The translations under genes were made by a program, and so were the position numbers. DNA of 50,045 nt from CAZLFA01 sp964558665 (GTDB lineage Bacteria > Desulfobacterota > Syntrophia > Syntrophales > PHBD01), in assembly GCA_964558665.1 (NCBI GenBank), contig CAZLFA010000023.1, forward strand, positions 1 to 50,045. Reading direction: 5' to 3'. This document shows positions 36,097-44,197 of the stretch, one piece after another (within the stretch, counting starts at the first letter, position 1; the number at the start of each line of letters is the position of its first letter). The notes beneath the pieces are model-generated. The model saw only the letters and a list, made by a program, of their open reading frames with translations, made no database searches and had not been told where the DNA came from.

Positions 36097-36942
36097 ATGT
36101 CTTCAAAAAAATCATCGGCAGCAGACAAAGACAACAGCAGACCGGTTAAGGTGAATTCAATATACGAGATGCTCAAAGACAACGACGCCTTGAACATCTG
36201 GATGGCAACCAGAAAAGGCGGTGAGCCGGAGGTGTTTATCGCTTTCATGGATAATCTCAGCGAGCATGATCGCAAATCACTGCTGGGATTGAAGGGTATT
36301 ATCGTTAATGCTCAGGAGCCGCTGCTGTCAAGAATTGCCGATATCGAAAAGGAAAACAGCCATCTGCGTTCCCAGCTTTTGACAGATGATTTGACAGGTC
36401 TTTTCAACAAGCGTTTTTTTGCCATGCAGCTGGATATGGAAATGGCAAGAACCAGGCGCACCGGACAGCCGTGTTCGGTGATCATTGTCGATTTTGACAA
36501 TTTTAAGATGATTAACGATACCCTGGGGCATGACGCAGGAGACCGGTTTTTAACTCTCATGGGGAATGTGCTGCGTGACAATCTTCGCCCCACTGATTTT
36601 GCCTGCCGTTTTGGAGGCGATGAATTTGCGGTAATCATGCCCGCCTCCAGTCTCTTCGACAGCGTCAGTATCGGCCGCAGAATCCACGACGCTGTTAATA
36701 AAAAGATCGCTTCCCTGAGATGGAAAATCAAAAGGCATCTTTCCATCAGCATGGGGCTCGCAGATTATGAGCCAACCTCCGTACAGACAGCGGAAGATTT
36801 TTTCAGAAGAGCTGATCAGGAACTCTACCGGGCGAAGCAGGCGGGGAAAAACAGAATATCCTATGAAGAGCTGGCCGGCAGGAAACTTCCTGAATTGACA
36901 GCCGTCAGTGTTGATGAGCGTTCAGCCCTTATGCAGATTTAA
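36097..36942 (+). CDS. Diguanylate cyclase (GGDEF) with uncharacterised N-terminal region
   Basis: The C-terminal ~165 residues are a GGDEF domain that would make cyclic di-GMP: DDLTGLFNKRFFAMQLDMEMART, IIVDFDNFKMINDTLGHDAGDRFL and the intact FGGDEF signature. RPTD five residues before GGDEF is the inhibitory I-site, so product feedback is likely. The first ~110 residues contain no membrane helix and no domain I recognise (VNSIYEMLKDNDALNIWMA...FIAFMDNLSEHDRKSL), followed by a short coiled-coil linker (RIADIEKENSHLRSQL). GTG at 36085 is an alternative start. Twenty bases separate it from a MinD-like ATPase gene. Confidence 0.88.
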   Translation: MSSKKSSAADKDNSRPVKVNSIYEMLKDNDALNIWMATRKGGEPEVFIAFMDNLSEHDRKSLLGLKGIIVNAQEPLLSRIADIEKENSHLRSQLLTDDLTGLFNKRFFAMQLDMEMARTRRTGQPCSVIIVDFDNFKMINDTLGHDAGDRFLTLMGNVLRDNLRPTDFACRFGGDEFAVIMPASSLFDSVSIGRRIHDAVNKKIASLRWKIKRHLSISMGLADYEPTSVQTAEDFFRRADQELYRAKQAGKNRISYEELAGRKLPELTAVSVDERSALMQI

Positions 36943-36962
36943 AATAATTTGAAAAAGGATAT

Positions 36963-37724
36963 ATGATCGTGAAAAAAAAGCAGCGTCCTCTGATTGCGTC
37001 GATTACAAGCGGAAAAGGCGGTGTGGGCAAGACTTTCGTAACGGCCAATGTTGCTGCCGGCTTGGCCAAAGCAGGCAGGAAAGTACTGGTTGTCGACTGC
37101 GATCTGGGACTCGCCAACATGGATATCATGCTGGGAATAAACCCCGCTCTTACCTTGAAGGATGTTATCTTCGGCGGCGCGGAATTGAAAGACGTTGTCG
37201 TGTCCACCAGGCACGGTTTTGATCTCCTCCCGGCAAGCTCGGGTGTGAGAGAGATGGCGCAGCTGATGTTTGAAAAGATCGAAACCATAAAAGAGATGAT
37301 TCTTTCTTTTCAGGATTACGATATTATTCTGCTTGATACGGGAGCCGGAATATCGGAAGTTGTGCTCCAGTTCAATCTGCTCGCCTCCAGAAATATACTG
37401 ATCATCAACCGTGAGCTGACCTGCCTTACCGATGCATACGCCATGGTCAAGGTGATGTTTCAGGTATTCGGAAGAGACACCTTCAGCGTCGTTGTAAATT
37501 CGACTGTCAATGAAAAAGAGGCGGCGAAAATATTCCATCATATAGATTCAATCTGCACGAAGTTTCTTGGCTTTTCTTTGAACTACCTGGGATGGATTTT
37601 GCAGGATGATTCAGTTCCCAAATCAATCATGAAGCAGGAAATTGCCTGCCTGTCCTCTCCCGCGTCCCCGGTTGCCGCCAATATTTCCAGTATTGTCCGT
37701 GTCGTTTCCGGCTGGGGAAAATAG
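36963..37724 (+). CDS. MinD/ParA-family ATPase (FlhG/FleN-like)
   Basis: A 253-residue deviant-Walker ATPase. SGKGGVGKTFVTANVAAGLAKAG carries the KGGVGKT loop with the signature lysine, VVDCDLGLANMDIMLGI the Walker A' region and ILLDTGAGISEVVLQF the Walker B aspartate. The NRELTCLTDAYAMVKVM segment resembles FlhG/FleN and MinD proteins. A C-terminal membrane-targeting helix is not obvious. No flagellar gene is near; it lies between a diguanylate cyclase and a transporter gene. It may control placement or number of a surface structure, but the target is unknown. Confidence 0.85.
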   Translation: MIVKKKQRPLIASITSGKGGVGKTFVTANVAAGLAKAGRKVLVVDCDLGLANMDIMLGINPALTLKDVIFGGAELKDVVVSTRHGFDLLPASSGVREMAQLMFEKIETIKEMILSFQDYDIILLDTGAGISEVVLQFNLLASRNILIINRELTCLTDAYAMVKVMFQVFGRDTFSVVVNSTVNEKEAAKIFHHIDSICTKFLGFSLNYLGWILQDDSVPKSIMKQEIACLSSPASPVAANISSIVRVVSGWGK

Positions 37725-37736
37725 CGGAATTAAAAA

Positions 37737-38663
37737 ATGGTTTATGTGAAACTGCTTCTTACCGCCCTCCTCTGGGGAGGGACCTTCGTGGCGGCGCGCA
37801 TCGTCGCACAGCAGGCCGATCCGCTGTCCGCCTCCTTCCTGAGATTCTTCATAGCTTCTTTCTTTCTCTACGTGCTTGTTTTAAAACAGCATGGCGCTCT
37901 CCCGAAGCTCAACAGAAAATTGGCAATTATTGTTGTTCTGCTGGGAATGAGCGGTGTTGCTGCCTACAATATCTTTTTTTTCCAGGGTCTGAAAACGATA
38001 CAGGCCAGCCGTGCTTCGCTTATCGTAGCCACAAATCCGGTGTTTATCGCCCTCTTCTCCGTCCTGCTTTTCCGTGAAAAAGTCCGCGGCATAGGGATAG
38101 TCGGCATAATAATGTGTCTGGCAGGGGCGGTGACGGTCATCACCCGCGGCAATCCTCCGGATATCCTATCAGGCGGCATAGGCAGCGGCGAGCTGCTCAT
38201 AGTCGGCTGTGTGGCAAGCTGGGTTGTCTATTCCCTCATAGGAAAGATCGTCATGGAGGATATATCGCCATTGTCGGCTGTTGCCTATTCCTGCATAATC
38301 GGGACGCTGGGGTTGCTGATACCCGCCGTCTACGGGGGCATGTATCCGGCGCTTATGAATTATAGCGCCGTAACCTGGGCGGGTCTGTTCTATCTCGGAT
38401 TTTTCGGAACAGTGGTCGGTTTCATCTGGTACTATGAGGGCATCAAAGCGATTGGCGCGGCAAGGGCAGGGGTATTTATTAACTTTGTGCCGGCCAGCGG
38501 CGTTTTTCTCGCCTGGCTGATCCTTGACGAGACCATTGACTGGTCGCTTCTGGCAGGTGCCTGCCTGATAATCAGCGGGGTGTTTCTTATGAACGCGGGA
38601 AGAGTGATTTCGTCAGGCAATCAAGCGACTCGGCAATATCAGGATAAAGATGGATTCTCATGA
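37737..38663 (+). CDS. DMT-superfamily transporter with two EamA domains
   Basis: A 308-residue integral membrane protein with about ten hydrophobic helices arranged as two EamA repeats; LLTALLWGGTFVAARIVAQQADPLSASFLRFF and SLIVATNPVFIALFSVLLFREKVRGIGIVG in the first, with ALFPVF-like FVPASGVFLAWLILDETIDWSLLAGACLIISGVFLMN in the second. Members export metabolites or amino acids; the substrate is unknown. It starts 12 bases after the MinD-like gene. Its last 77 bases overlap the end of the pgi gene on the other strand. Confidence 0.87.
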   Translation: MVYVKLLLTALLWGGTFVAARIVAQQADPLSASFLRFFIASFFLYVLVLKQHGALPKLNRKLAIIVVLLGMSGVAAYNIFFFQGLKTIQASRASLIVATNPVFIALFSVLLFREKVRGIGIVGIIMCLAGAVTVITRGNPPDILSGGIGSGELLIVGCVASWVVYSLIGKIVMEDISPLSAVAYSCIIGTLGLLIPAVYGGMYPALMNYSAVTWAGLFYLGFFGTVVGFIWYYEGIKAIGAARAGVFINFVPASGVFLAWLILDETIDWSLLAGACLIISGVFLMNAGRVISSGNQATRQYQDKDGFS

Positions 38664-40284
38664 CGCGTCTTCCTGCTTTGGTGAGCGCCTGATAGTCGCC
38701 TTGTGCCTGGGAGTCCTTGAGTGTGCCGAAGCTTATGCAAGCGCCGGATGATTGCGGCGTATCCGGGATATCAATATCGCGGGGATTGTCGGCTGTCAGT
38801 TGAATAAACAGGCCGCGTCCCGCATCCCCCTTGTGAAGCTGTCCTGTAGAGTGAAGATAACGGGGGCCGTAACCCAGGGTCGTTGCATAAAGGAAACGGT
38901 CGCGGATGCAGCGGCGAAATTTCTGAAGGGCTTCGTCGATGGCGGACGAACCGGGCAGATAGGCCTGTATTGCCACATAATCCCCTGCTCTTTCCTTTTC
39001 CAGAAAATGAAGCAGCGCCTCACCCCCGCTGTTACCGGATACGTTCCCGAAAACGGCCATCCGTCCATCCTGCAGCGCCGGCGGGTCTGCAGTCAGAACT
39101 CCCTGGGAATGTTTTTCCATTATGCCTGCGGCGTAACGCTTTGAAGACTCGACATCGGGCTGGTCGAAGGGGTTGATTTCCATGCCGTGTCCGGCAACCG
39201 CCGTCGCCAGCTCCCAGAAGCAGCATAATGCCCCCAGAGAATAGGGATCATGCATTTTGATCCTGATGACGGGATGTCCATTTTCCTCCAGCCTTGCAAG
39301 TTGATCGCCTTCGGTTTGGCCGTTTCCGCAATGCAGGGATATGAAAACCCGGTCGCCGTCATACCGGTCGGGGGCACCGAGCGGCTCACTGACGACTGGC
39401 AGAATGCCCTTTCCTTCTTTTCCCGTGCTTTCAGCGAGAAGCTGTTCCAGCCAGTCCCCTGCGCTTTCCAGACCCGGCGGGATGACAAATGTAGCCTTGT
39501 CCCTTCCTTCTTTTGCCATCTCTGCCAGGGCTATCCCCACAGATAAAGCGCTGAATCCTTCCCTGTACCTCAGTTCCCGTTCGAGAGTCTTTTGTGCATG
39601 ATTGAGAAGCGTTATTATGTCAATTCCAATCAACGCCGCCGGCACCATGCCGAAAAAGGAAAGAGCCGAGTAACGCCCGCCGATATCGGGATCGTTGAGA
39701 AAAATATCGCGGAAACGCAGTTCCTCAGACAGTGAAACCGCCGGACTTTGCGGATCGGTGATCGCAATAAAATTACTCCCGGCGGATTCTTTGCCCATGT
39801 CTGCGGCAACCAGCCGGTAGAAATATTTAAACAGGGAGATTGTCTCGATAGTCGTTCCCGACTTTGTGGATACAACAAACAGGGTTCTGGCGGGATCTAT
39901 TCTGCCGGTTAAATCGATAATATCCGCCGGATTGGTTGTGTCGATAACCAGCATTTCCGGGTAGCCTTCTGCTGCTGCCAGGACCTTGGAGAACATACCC
40001 GGAGCCAGGCTGGAGCCTCCCATGCCTAAAAGCACGACATGATTAAAACCTTCTGCCCGGATGGTTTCAGCAAGCCGGCTGATGCGGCCGGCGCTTTTTA
40101 TCGTTTCATAAGGACAATCCAGCCATCCGAGGCGGTCGGCGATTTCATGAGGCTCTGGCTTCCAGACTGTATGATCCCTGGCGGCAATTCTCGCCGGCAG
40201 ATCCTGCTTCCGCTTTGCTTCCAGCGTTTTATCGACGGTCTGCCGGTATGTTCCAAGATTGATTGACCCGGTGATGGAAAGCAT
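38587..40284 (-). CDS. pgi: Glucose-6-phosphate isomerase
   Basis: A 565-residue isomerase interconverting glucose 6-phosphate and fructose 6-phosphate. VVLLGMGGSSLAPGMFSKVL is the first SIS-domain phosphate loop, VVSTKSGTTIETISLFKYF the second, and GGRYSALSFFGMVPAALIGID the family motif. The C-terminal LHSTGQLHKGDAGRGLFIQLTAD and the DIPDTPQSSGACISFGTLKDSQAQGDYQAL stretch resemble the isomerase half of Tal-Pgi fusions; no transaldolase part is present here. It is the only minus-strand gene in the first 46 kb and overlaps the transporter gene tail-to-tail by 77 bases. Confidence 0.92.
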   Translation of the reverse strand: MLSITGSINLGTYRQTVDKTLEAKRKQDLPARIAARDHTVWKPEPHEIADRLGWLDCPYETIKSAGRISRLAETIRAEGFNHVVLLGMGGSSLAPGMFSKVLAAAEGYPEMLVIDTTNPADIIDLTGRIDPARTLFVVSTKSGTTIETISLFKYFYRLVAADMGKESAGSNFIAITDPQSPAVSLSEELRFRDIFLNDPDIGGRYSALSFFGMVPAALIGIDIITLLNHAQKTLERELRYREGFSALSVGIALAEMAKEGRDKATFVIPPGLESAGDWLEQLLAESTGKEGKGILPVVSEPLGAPDRYDGDRVFISLHCGNGQTEGDQLARLEENGHPVIRIKMHDPYSLGALCCFWELATAVAGHGMEINPFDQPDVESSKRYAAGIMEKHSQGVLTADPPALQDGRMAVFGNVSGNSGGEALLHFLEKERAGDYVAIQAYLPGSSAIDEALQKFRRCIRDRFLYATTLGYGPRYLHSTGQLHKGDAGRGLFIQLTADNPRDIDIPDTPQSSGACISFGTLKDSQAQGDYQALTKAGRRVMRIHLYPDIAESLDCLTKSLFPRS

Positions 40285-40429
40285 GGCATCGAAACCTTAA
40301 CTGTAGGAATTGTTACTTTGATCACACAATCTATTACAGCCCGGCTGCCGGTGTCAATCTTCTTGTCGCGGTTGACCGGAAATCATGATATTATGTGCCG
40401 CAATACAGCATCAGGCAATGGAGATACAG

Positions 40430-41332
40430 ATGAAAAGAAGAGAATTTCTGAAGACAGCGGCGGCTGCCGGGGCTGCTCTTTCCCTGCCGGGAGGACTGAC
40501 TCCGATCATCGGGGCTCTGGAAGCTGCTGAGGCGGCGGACTTGGTCGTGGCGCACGGCAAGTCTGTCGACAGGACTGTAAGAGCGGCCGTCAACGGCATG
40601 GGCGGGATGAACAGATTCATCGCCCGCGGCGATATTGTTGTCGTCAAACCCAATATGGGATGGGACAGAACGCCCGAATATGCCGCAAATACCAACCCGG
40701 AGGTTGTCTCGACTCTCGTCCGCCTCTGTCTGGAAGCCGGTGCGAAGAAGGTCAAGGTCTTTGACAGAAGCGTGAATGATGCCCGGCGCACCTATAAGCA
40801 GAGCGGCGTTGCCGATGCCGCATCCAAAGCGGGCGCTGAAGTAAGCTTCATGGATGACAGGAAATACCGGGATGCAAGAATCAACGGCAAAGTGCTCAAG
40901 ACATGGCCGGTCTACACGGAGATTCTGGAGGCAAACAAAATCATCAATGTCCCCATTGCCAAACATCACGGGCTTTCCACACTTACCCTCGGCATGAAAA
41001 ACTGGATGGGTGTTATCGGCGGCTCCAGGGGACGGCTTCATCAGAACATCGATGAAAGTCTTGTAGATCTTGCCGCTTTTTTTAAACCGACACTGGTGGT
41101 GCTTGATGCCGTTCGCATCCTGACGGCCAACGGCCCCCAGGGAGGATGGCTTAACGACGTCAGGCGGCTGGATACGATTGCCGCAGGAAGGGATCAGGTG
41201 GCCATTGATGCGTTTGGCTCTACTCTCTTCGGCATGAAGGAAAACGCGCTGGGATACGTGCGCATCGGTCATCAGAGAAGGCTGGGCAACATGAATATAA
41301 AAAAGATGAAGATCAGAAGGGTTGAGGCATAA
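40430..41332 (+). CDS. Tat-exported DUF362-domain protein
   Basis: The N-terminus MKRREFLKTAAAAGAALSLPGG is a twin-arginine signal with RRxFLK, followed by an alanine-rich cleavage region near AAEAADL, so export of a folded, probably cofactor-bearing protein is predicted. The rest (~265 residues) is DUF362-type: VVVKPNMGWDRTPEYAANTNPEVVSTLVRLCLEAGAKKVKVFDRS, NVPIAKHHGLSTLTLGMKNWMGVIGG, and LVVLDAVRILTANGPQGG with VAIDAFGSTLFGM. It has no ferredoxin cysteines of its own. ATG at 40430 is chosen because GGAG sits six bases before it. The adjacent polyferredoxin gene is a likely partner; the reaction is unknown. Confidence 0.85.
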   Translation: MKRREFLKTAAAAGAALSLPGGLTPIIGALEAAEAADLVVAHGKSVDRTVRAAVNGMGGMNRFIARGDIVVVKPNMGWDRTPEYAANTNPEVVSTLVRLCLEAGAKKVKVFDRSVNDARRTYKQSGVADAASKAGAEVSFMDDRKYRDARINGKVLKTWPVYTEILEANKIINVPIAKHHGLSTLTLGMKNWMGVIGGSRGRLHQNIDESLVDLAAFFKPTLVVLDAVRILTANGPQGGWLNDVRRLDTIAAGRDQVAIDAFGSTLFGMKENALGYVRIGHQRRLGNMNIKKMKIRRVEA

Positions 41333-41351
41333 TAGCGAGATGGAGCAGCGG

Positions 41352-42908
41352 ATGTTGAAAAAAGCCCGTATCGCGTCTCAGGGGACATTCCTTCTGATTT
41401 TCTTATGGCTGTTTCTACAGACGGAATCGAAAGGCGCCAATGAGCTCGGCTATCCGGTCAAAATATTCCTGGATGCCGATCCCCTTGCCGCCATTACTGC
41501 ATCGTTGGCAACCCGTTCCCTGGATAAGATGTGGCTCCTGGCCATTCTGGTTATTGCCGCTACGATCTTTCTGGGACGGTTTTTCTGCGGATGGCTGTGC
41601 CCTCTGGGAACTCTTCACAATCTGTGCGGATCGCTTGTCAGGGTTCGTGCAAAAAAGAACAGGGAGCCGCTCGGATGGTATTGGTTAAAGTATGCCGTTC
41701 TCATCTTTCTCCTTGTCTCATCAATTTTCACGCTGCAGCTTTCCGGCCTCATGGACCCCATCTCGCTTCTGATTCGCTCCCTGACTCTTTCCGTTTATCC
41801 GGCGCTCTGTTATACTTTCACATCCCTGTTTGACACCGTTTATAAACTCAACATGCCCCTGATTACACCGGGCTCGGAATATTTGTACAGCTTTCTGAAA
41901 AAGGGCTTTCTGCCTTTCCAGGAGCCTTTGTTCCGGCAGGCGCTCTTTATCGGACTGATATTTATCTTCCTGCTGGCTCTTAATTTTGTGGAGCGGCGGT
42001 TCTGGTGCAAGTATCTATGCCCGCTGGGAGCTCTGCTCGGTCTGTTTTCAAGATATGCCCTGCTGAAAAGAGATTTGACTGAAGGGTGCATTGACTGCGG
42101 CATGTGCTCGGCGGCTTGCCAGGGAGGGGCATTGCGGGGCGACATGAGCCGATGGAACAAGGAGGAGTGCCTTGCCTGCATGGACTGTGACGATATCTGC
42201 CCGCACAATGCCATCAAGATCAACCTTAGCAAATCGTGGTCGGGGGCATCTCCGGACCTGGGCAGAAGGCGGCTGATCGGAGCCGTCGCATCAGGTTTTG
42301 CCGCCGTTTCCTTGCTGCGCATTACACCGCTGTCCAGGCAGGGAGGGGCGAATCCTTCGCTTATCAGGCCGCCGGGTGCCCTTGCCGAAAAGGAATTCCT
42401 GAGCAGTTGTGTTAAATGCGGAGAATGCATGAAGGTATGCATTACCAACGGCCTGCAGCCGACTTTTCTGGAAGCGGGGCTGGAAGGCATCTGGACACCG
42501 ATGCTCGTTCCCAGGATCGGCTGCTGCGAGTATCGTTGTACCCTTTGCGGACAGGTTTGTCCGACGGGTGCAATAGTGAAGTTGAGCCTTCAGGAAAAGG
42601 AGAAGATAAGGATCGGCCTGGCAGAGATTGACAGGAACCGCTGTCTTCCCTATGCGTACGGAACGCCGTGCATTGTTTGTGAAGAAGTCTGCCCGACGCC
42701 GAAAAAGGCGATCTGGTTTGAGAAAGTGACTGTCGCCGCCCGGGATGGAAAGATGATCCAGGTGAAACAGCCGCGGGTTGACCCGGAGTTGTGCGTCGGC
42801 TGCGGTGTATGTGAAACAAAATGTCCCATCATGGGCAACCCGGCCATCTTTGTAAAGAGAACAGGCGAGTCTAGGGACAAGGAAAGCCGGCTGCTGCTGT
42901 CTGAATAA
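41352..42908 (+). CDS. Membrane-bound NapH/MauN-like polyferredoxin
   Basis: About 518 residues. The N-terminal half has around five membrane helices with two CxxxCP motifs, FFCGWLCPLGTLHN and RFWCKYLCPLGALLG, as in NapH and CcoG-type redox proteins. Four-cysteine clusters follow: CIDCGMCSAAC, CLACMDCDDICP, then a further hydrophobic segment (RRLIGAVASGFAAVSLL) and CVKCGECMKVC, CCEYRCTLCGQVCP, CIVCEEVCP and CVGCGVCETKCP, enough for several [4Fe-4S] clusters. It probably carries electrons across or along the membrane. ATG at 41352 with GGAG six bases upstream is preferred to TTG 41322 or ATG 41340. It is 19 bases after the DUF362 gene. Confidence 0.87.
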   Translation: MLKKARIASQGTFLLIFLWLFLQTESKGANELGYPVKIFLDADPLAAITASLATRSLDKMWLLAILVIAATIFLGRFFCGWLCPLGTLHNLCGSLVRVRAKKNREPLGWYWLKYAVLIFLLVSSIFTLQLSGLMDPISLLIRSLTLSVYPALCYTFTSLFDTVYKLNMPLITPGSEYLYSFLKKGFLPFQEPLFRQALFIGLIFIFLLALNFVERRFWCKYLCPLGALLGLFSRYALLKRDLTEGCIDCGMCSAACQGGALRGDMSRWNKEECLACMDCDDICPHNAIKINLSKSWSGASPDLGRRRLIGAVASGFAAVSLLRITPLSRQGGANPSLIRPPGALAEKEFLSSCVKCGECMKVCITNGLQPTFLEAGLEGIWTPMLVPRIGCCEYRCTLCGQVCPTGAIVKLSLQEKEKIRIGLAEIDRNRCLPYAYGTPCIVCEEVCPTPKKAIWFEKVTVAARDGKMIQVKQPRVDPELCVGCGVCETKCPIMGNPAIFVKRTGESRDKESRLLLSE

Positions 42909-42962
42909 TCCCCGAAGTGAATGACAGGCGGGTAACAGGACCGCCATGCTGAAGAGATATTA

Positions 42963-44003
42963 ATGGATTCCAAAAAAAAGATTCACCTGCGTCACACAGA
43001 TTTGATCAACTATGAAGGACTCCTCGCCAGATTGAAGGAAAACGAAGAGCTGGCTAAAAAGTTTTTTGAGATCCAGACCAACGTTCTTGCCACTCTCAAC
43101 TTTGAGGACTTTTTTTCAAAGCTCCTCGATACTATCAAGGAAAAGTTCGGCGTTCCCTACGTGTGGCTGTCGCTTGTATATCCCAGCAAGGTTACAACGC
43201 TGGTTCAGCGCCTCTCGCTGAACGAGTCAATCAATCGCATCACCAGAGAGGAATTGGCGCAAATCGTAGGCGGAGGCTCCAAACCGGTGCTTATCAATAA
43301 GAATATAGAGAAGTTCTATTGCATGCTGCCGGAAGGAAGATTTTTCGATTTTCGTTCCATAGCGATTACTCCGATAACCATGGACGGAGAGCTGATCGGC
43401 AGTTTCAACCAGGCCGATCCTTCTGCGAAGCGTTACCACGAGGGTATGGATCCCAGTTTTCTCGCCCAGTTGGGACTGGTCGTTTCCATCAGTCTGTCCA
43501 ATGTGGTTGCCCATGAACAACTGCAGATACTGGCGTTCAAGGACCCTTTGACCGGCCTTCTAAACCGCCGCGCAATGGAGCGGGTTCTCAAATGGGAAAT
43601 GGCCCGGGCGAAACGATACGAGACGCCGCTGACTATCGCCTTTGTCGATCTCGACGACTTCAAGCCGGTAAACGACAGATTCGGCCATGACCGCGGCGAT
43701 GAACTGCTGGTGCATGTCGCTTCGGTATTCACGGAACTGAGCAGAGAAAGCGATGTCGTGGCGCGATTCGCCGGGGATGAATTTGTAATCATTCTGCCGG
43801 GTGTAATGATTGAAGAAGCCAGGGGCTTCATGGAGCGCATCAAGGACTACCTCCGGGAGCACCGGTTGAAGGCGGAAGGGACGGAGATACCGGTCAATTT
43901 CAGTTACGGGCTGGCTTCTGCTCACGGCGCGCAAGACGCGGCAGAACTCATCAAGAAGGCAGACGGCGATCTCTACAAGGCCAAGGGCAGGAAGAAAAGA
44001 TAA
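42963..44003 (+). CDS. Diguanylate cyclase with DUF484/GAF-like sensor domain
   Basis: The N-terminal ~180 residues (LLARLKENEELAKKFFEIQTNVLATLNFEDFFSKLLDTIKEKFGVPYVWLSLV) resemble a DUF484/GAF sensor; the rest is a GGDEF domain with DPLTGLLNRRAMERVLKWEMARAKR and FVDLDDFKPVNDRFGHDRGDELL. The signature reads RFAGDEF, that is AGDEF in place of GGDEF, a variant seen in active cyclases. RESD, five residues before it, is the I-site. The protein appears cytoplasmic. It follows the polyferredoxin gene by 54 bases, so a link to redox state is possible but unproved. Confidence 0.87.
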   Translation: MDSKKKIHLRHTDLINYEGLLARLKENEELAKKFFEIQTNVLATLNFEDFFSKLLDTIKEKFGVPYVWLSLVYPSKVTTLVQRLSLNESINRITREELAQIVGGGSKPVLINKNIEKFYCMLPEGRFFDFRSIAITPITMDGELIGSFNQADPSAKRYHEGMDPSFLAQLGLVVSISLSNVVAHEQLQILAFKDPLTGLLNRRAMERVLKWEMARAKRYETPLTIAFVDLDDFKPVNDRFGHDRGDELLVHVASVFTELSRESDVVARFAGDEFVIILPGVMIEEARGFMERIKDYLREHRLKAEGTEIPVNFSYGLASAHGAQDAAELIKKADGDLYKAKGRKKR

Positions 44004-44096
44004 TCATTTGTTTACTGTCGAGATTGCTGAAATCAGAGAAATCGTTTCGGAAGCGGCATCTGAAATACGAAGTGAGCTTAGCACCGCTCTTTTGCT

Positions 44097-44124
44097 CAAG
44101 CGATAAACAAGCGCTTGATTTTTT
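44097..44124 (+). terminator. Rho-independent terminator after the GGDEF gene
   Basis: CAAGCG (44097-44102) pairs with CGCTTG (44112-44117) across a nine-base loop and is followed by ATTTTTT. It separates the polyferredoxin/GGDEF genes from the ligase gene. Confidence 0.6.
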
Positions 44125-44197
44125 GTCACATGACAGTCAATAACAAAGATATTTTTGGGCAGCTTCATATCCATCACAATCAGCCGGAGGATGCTTT

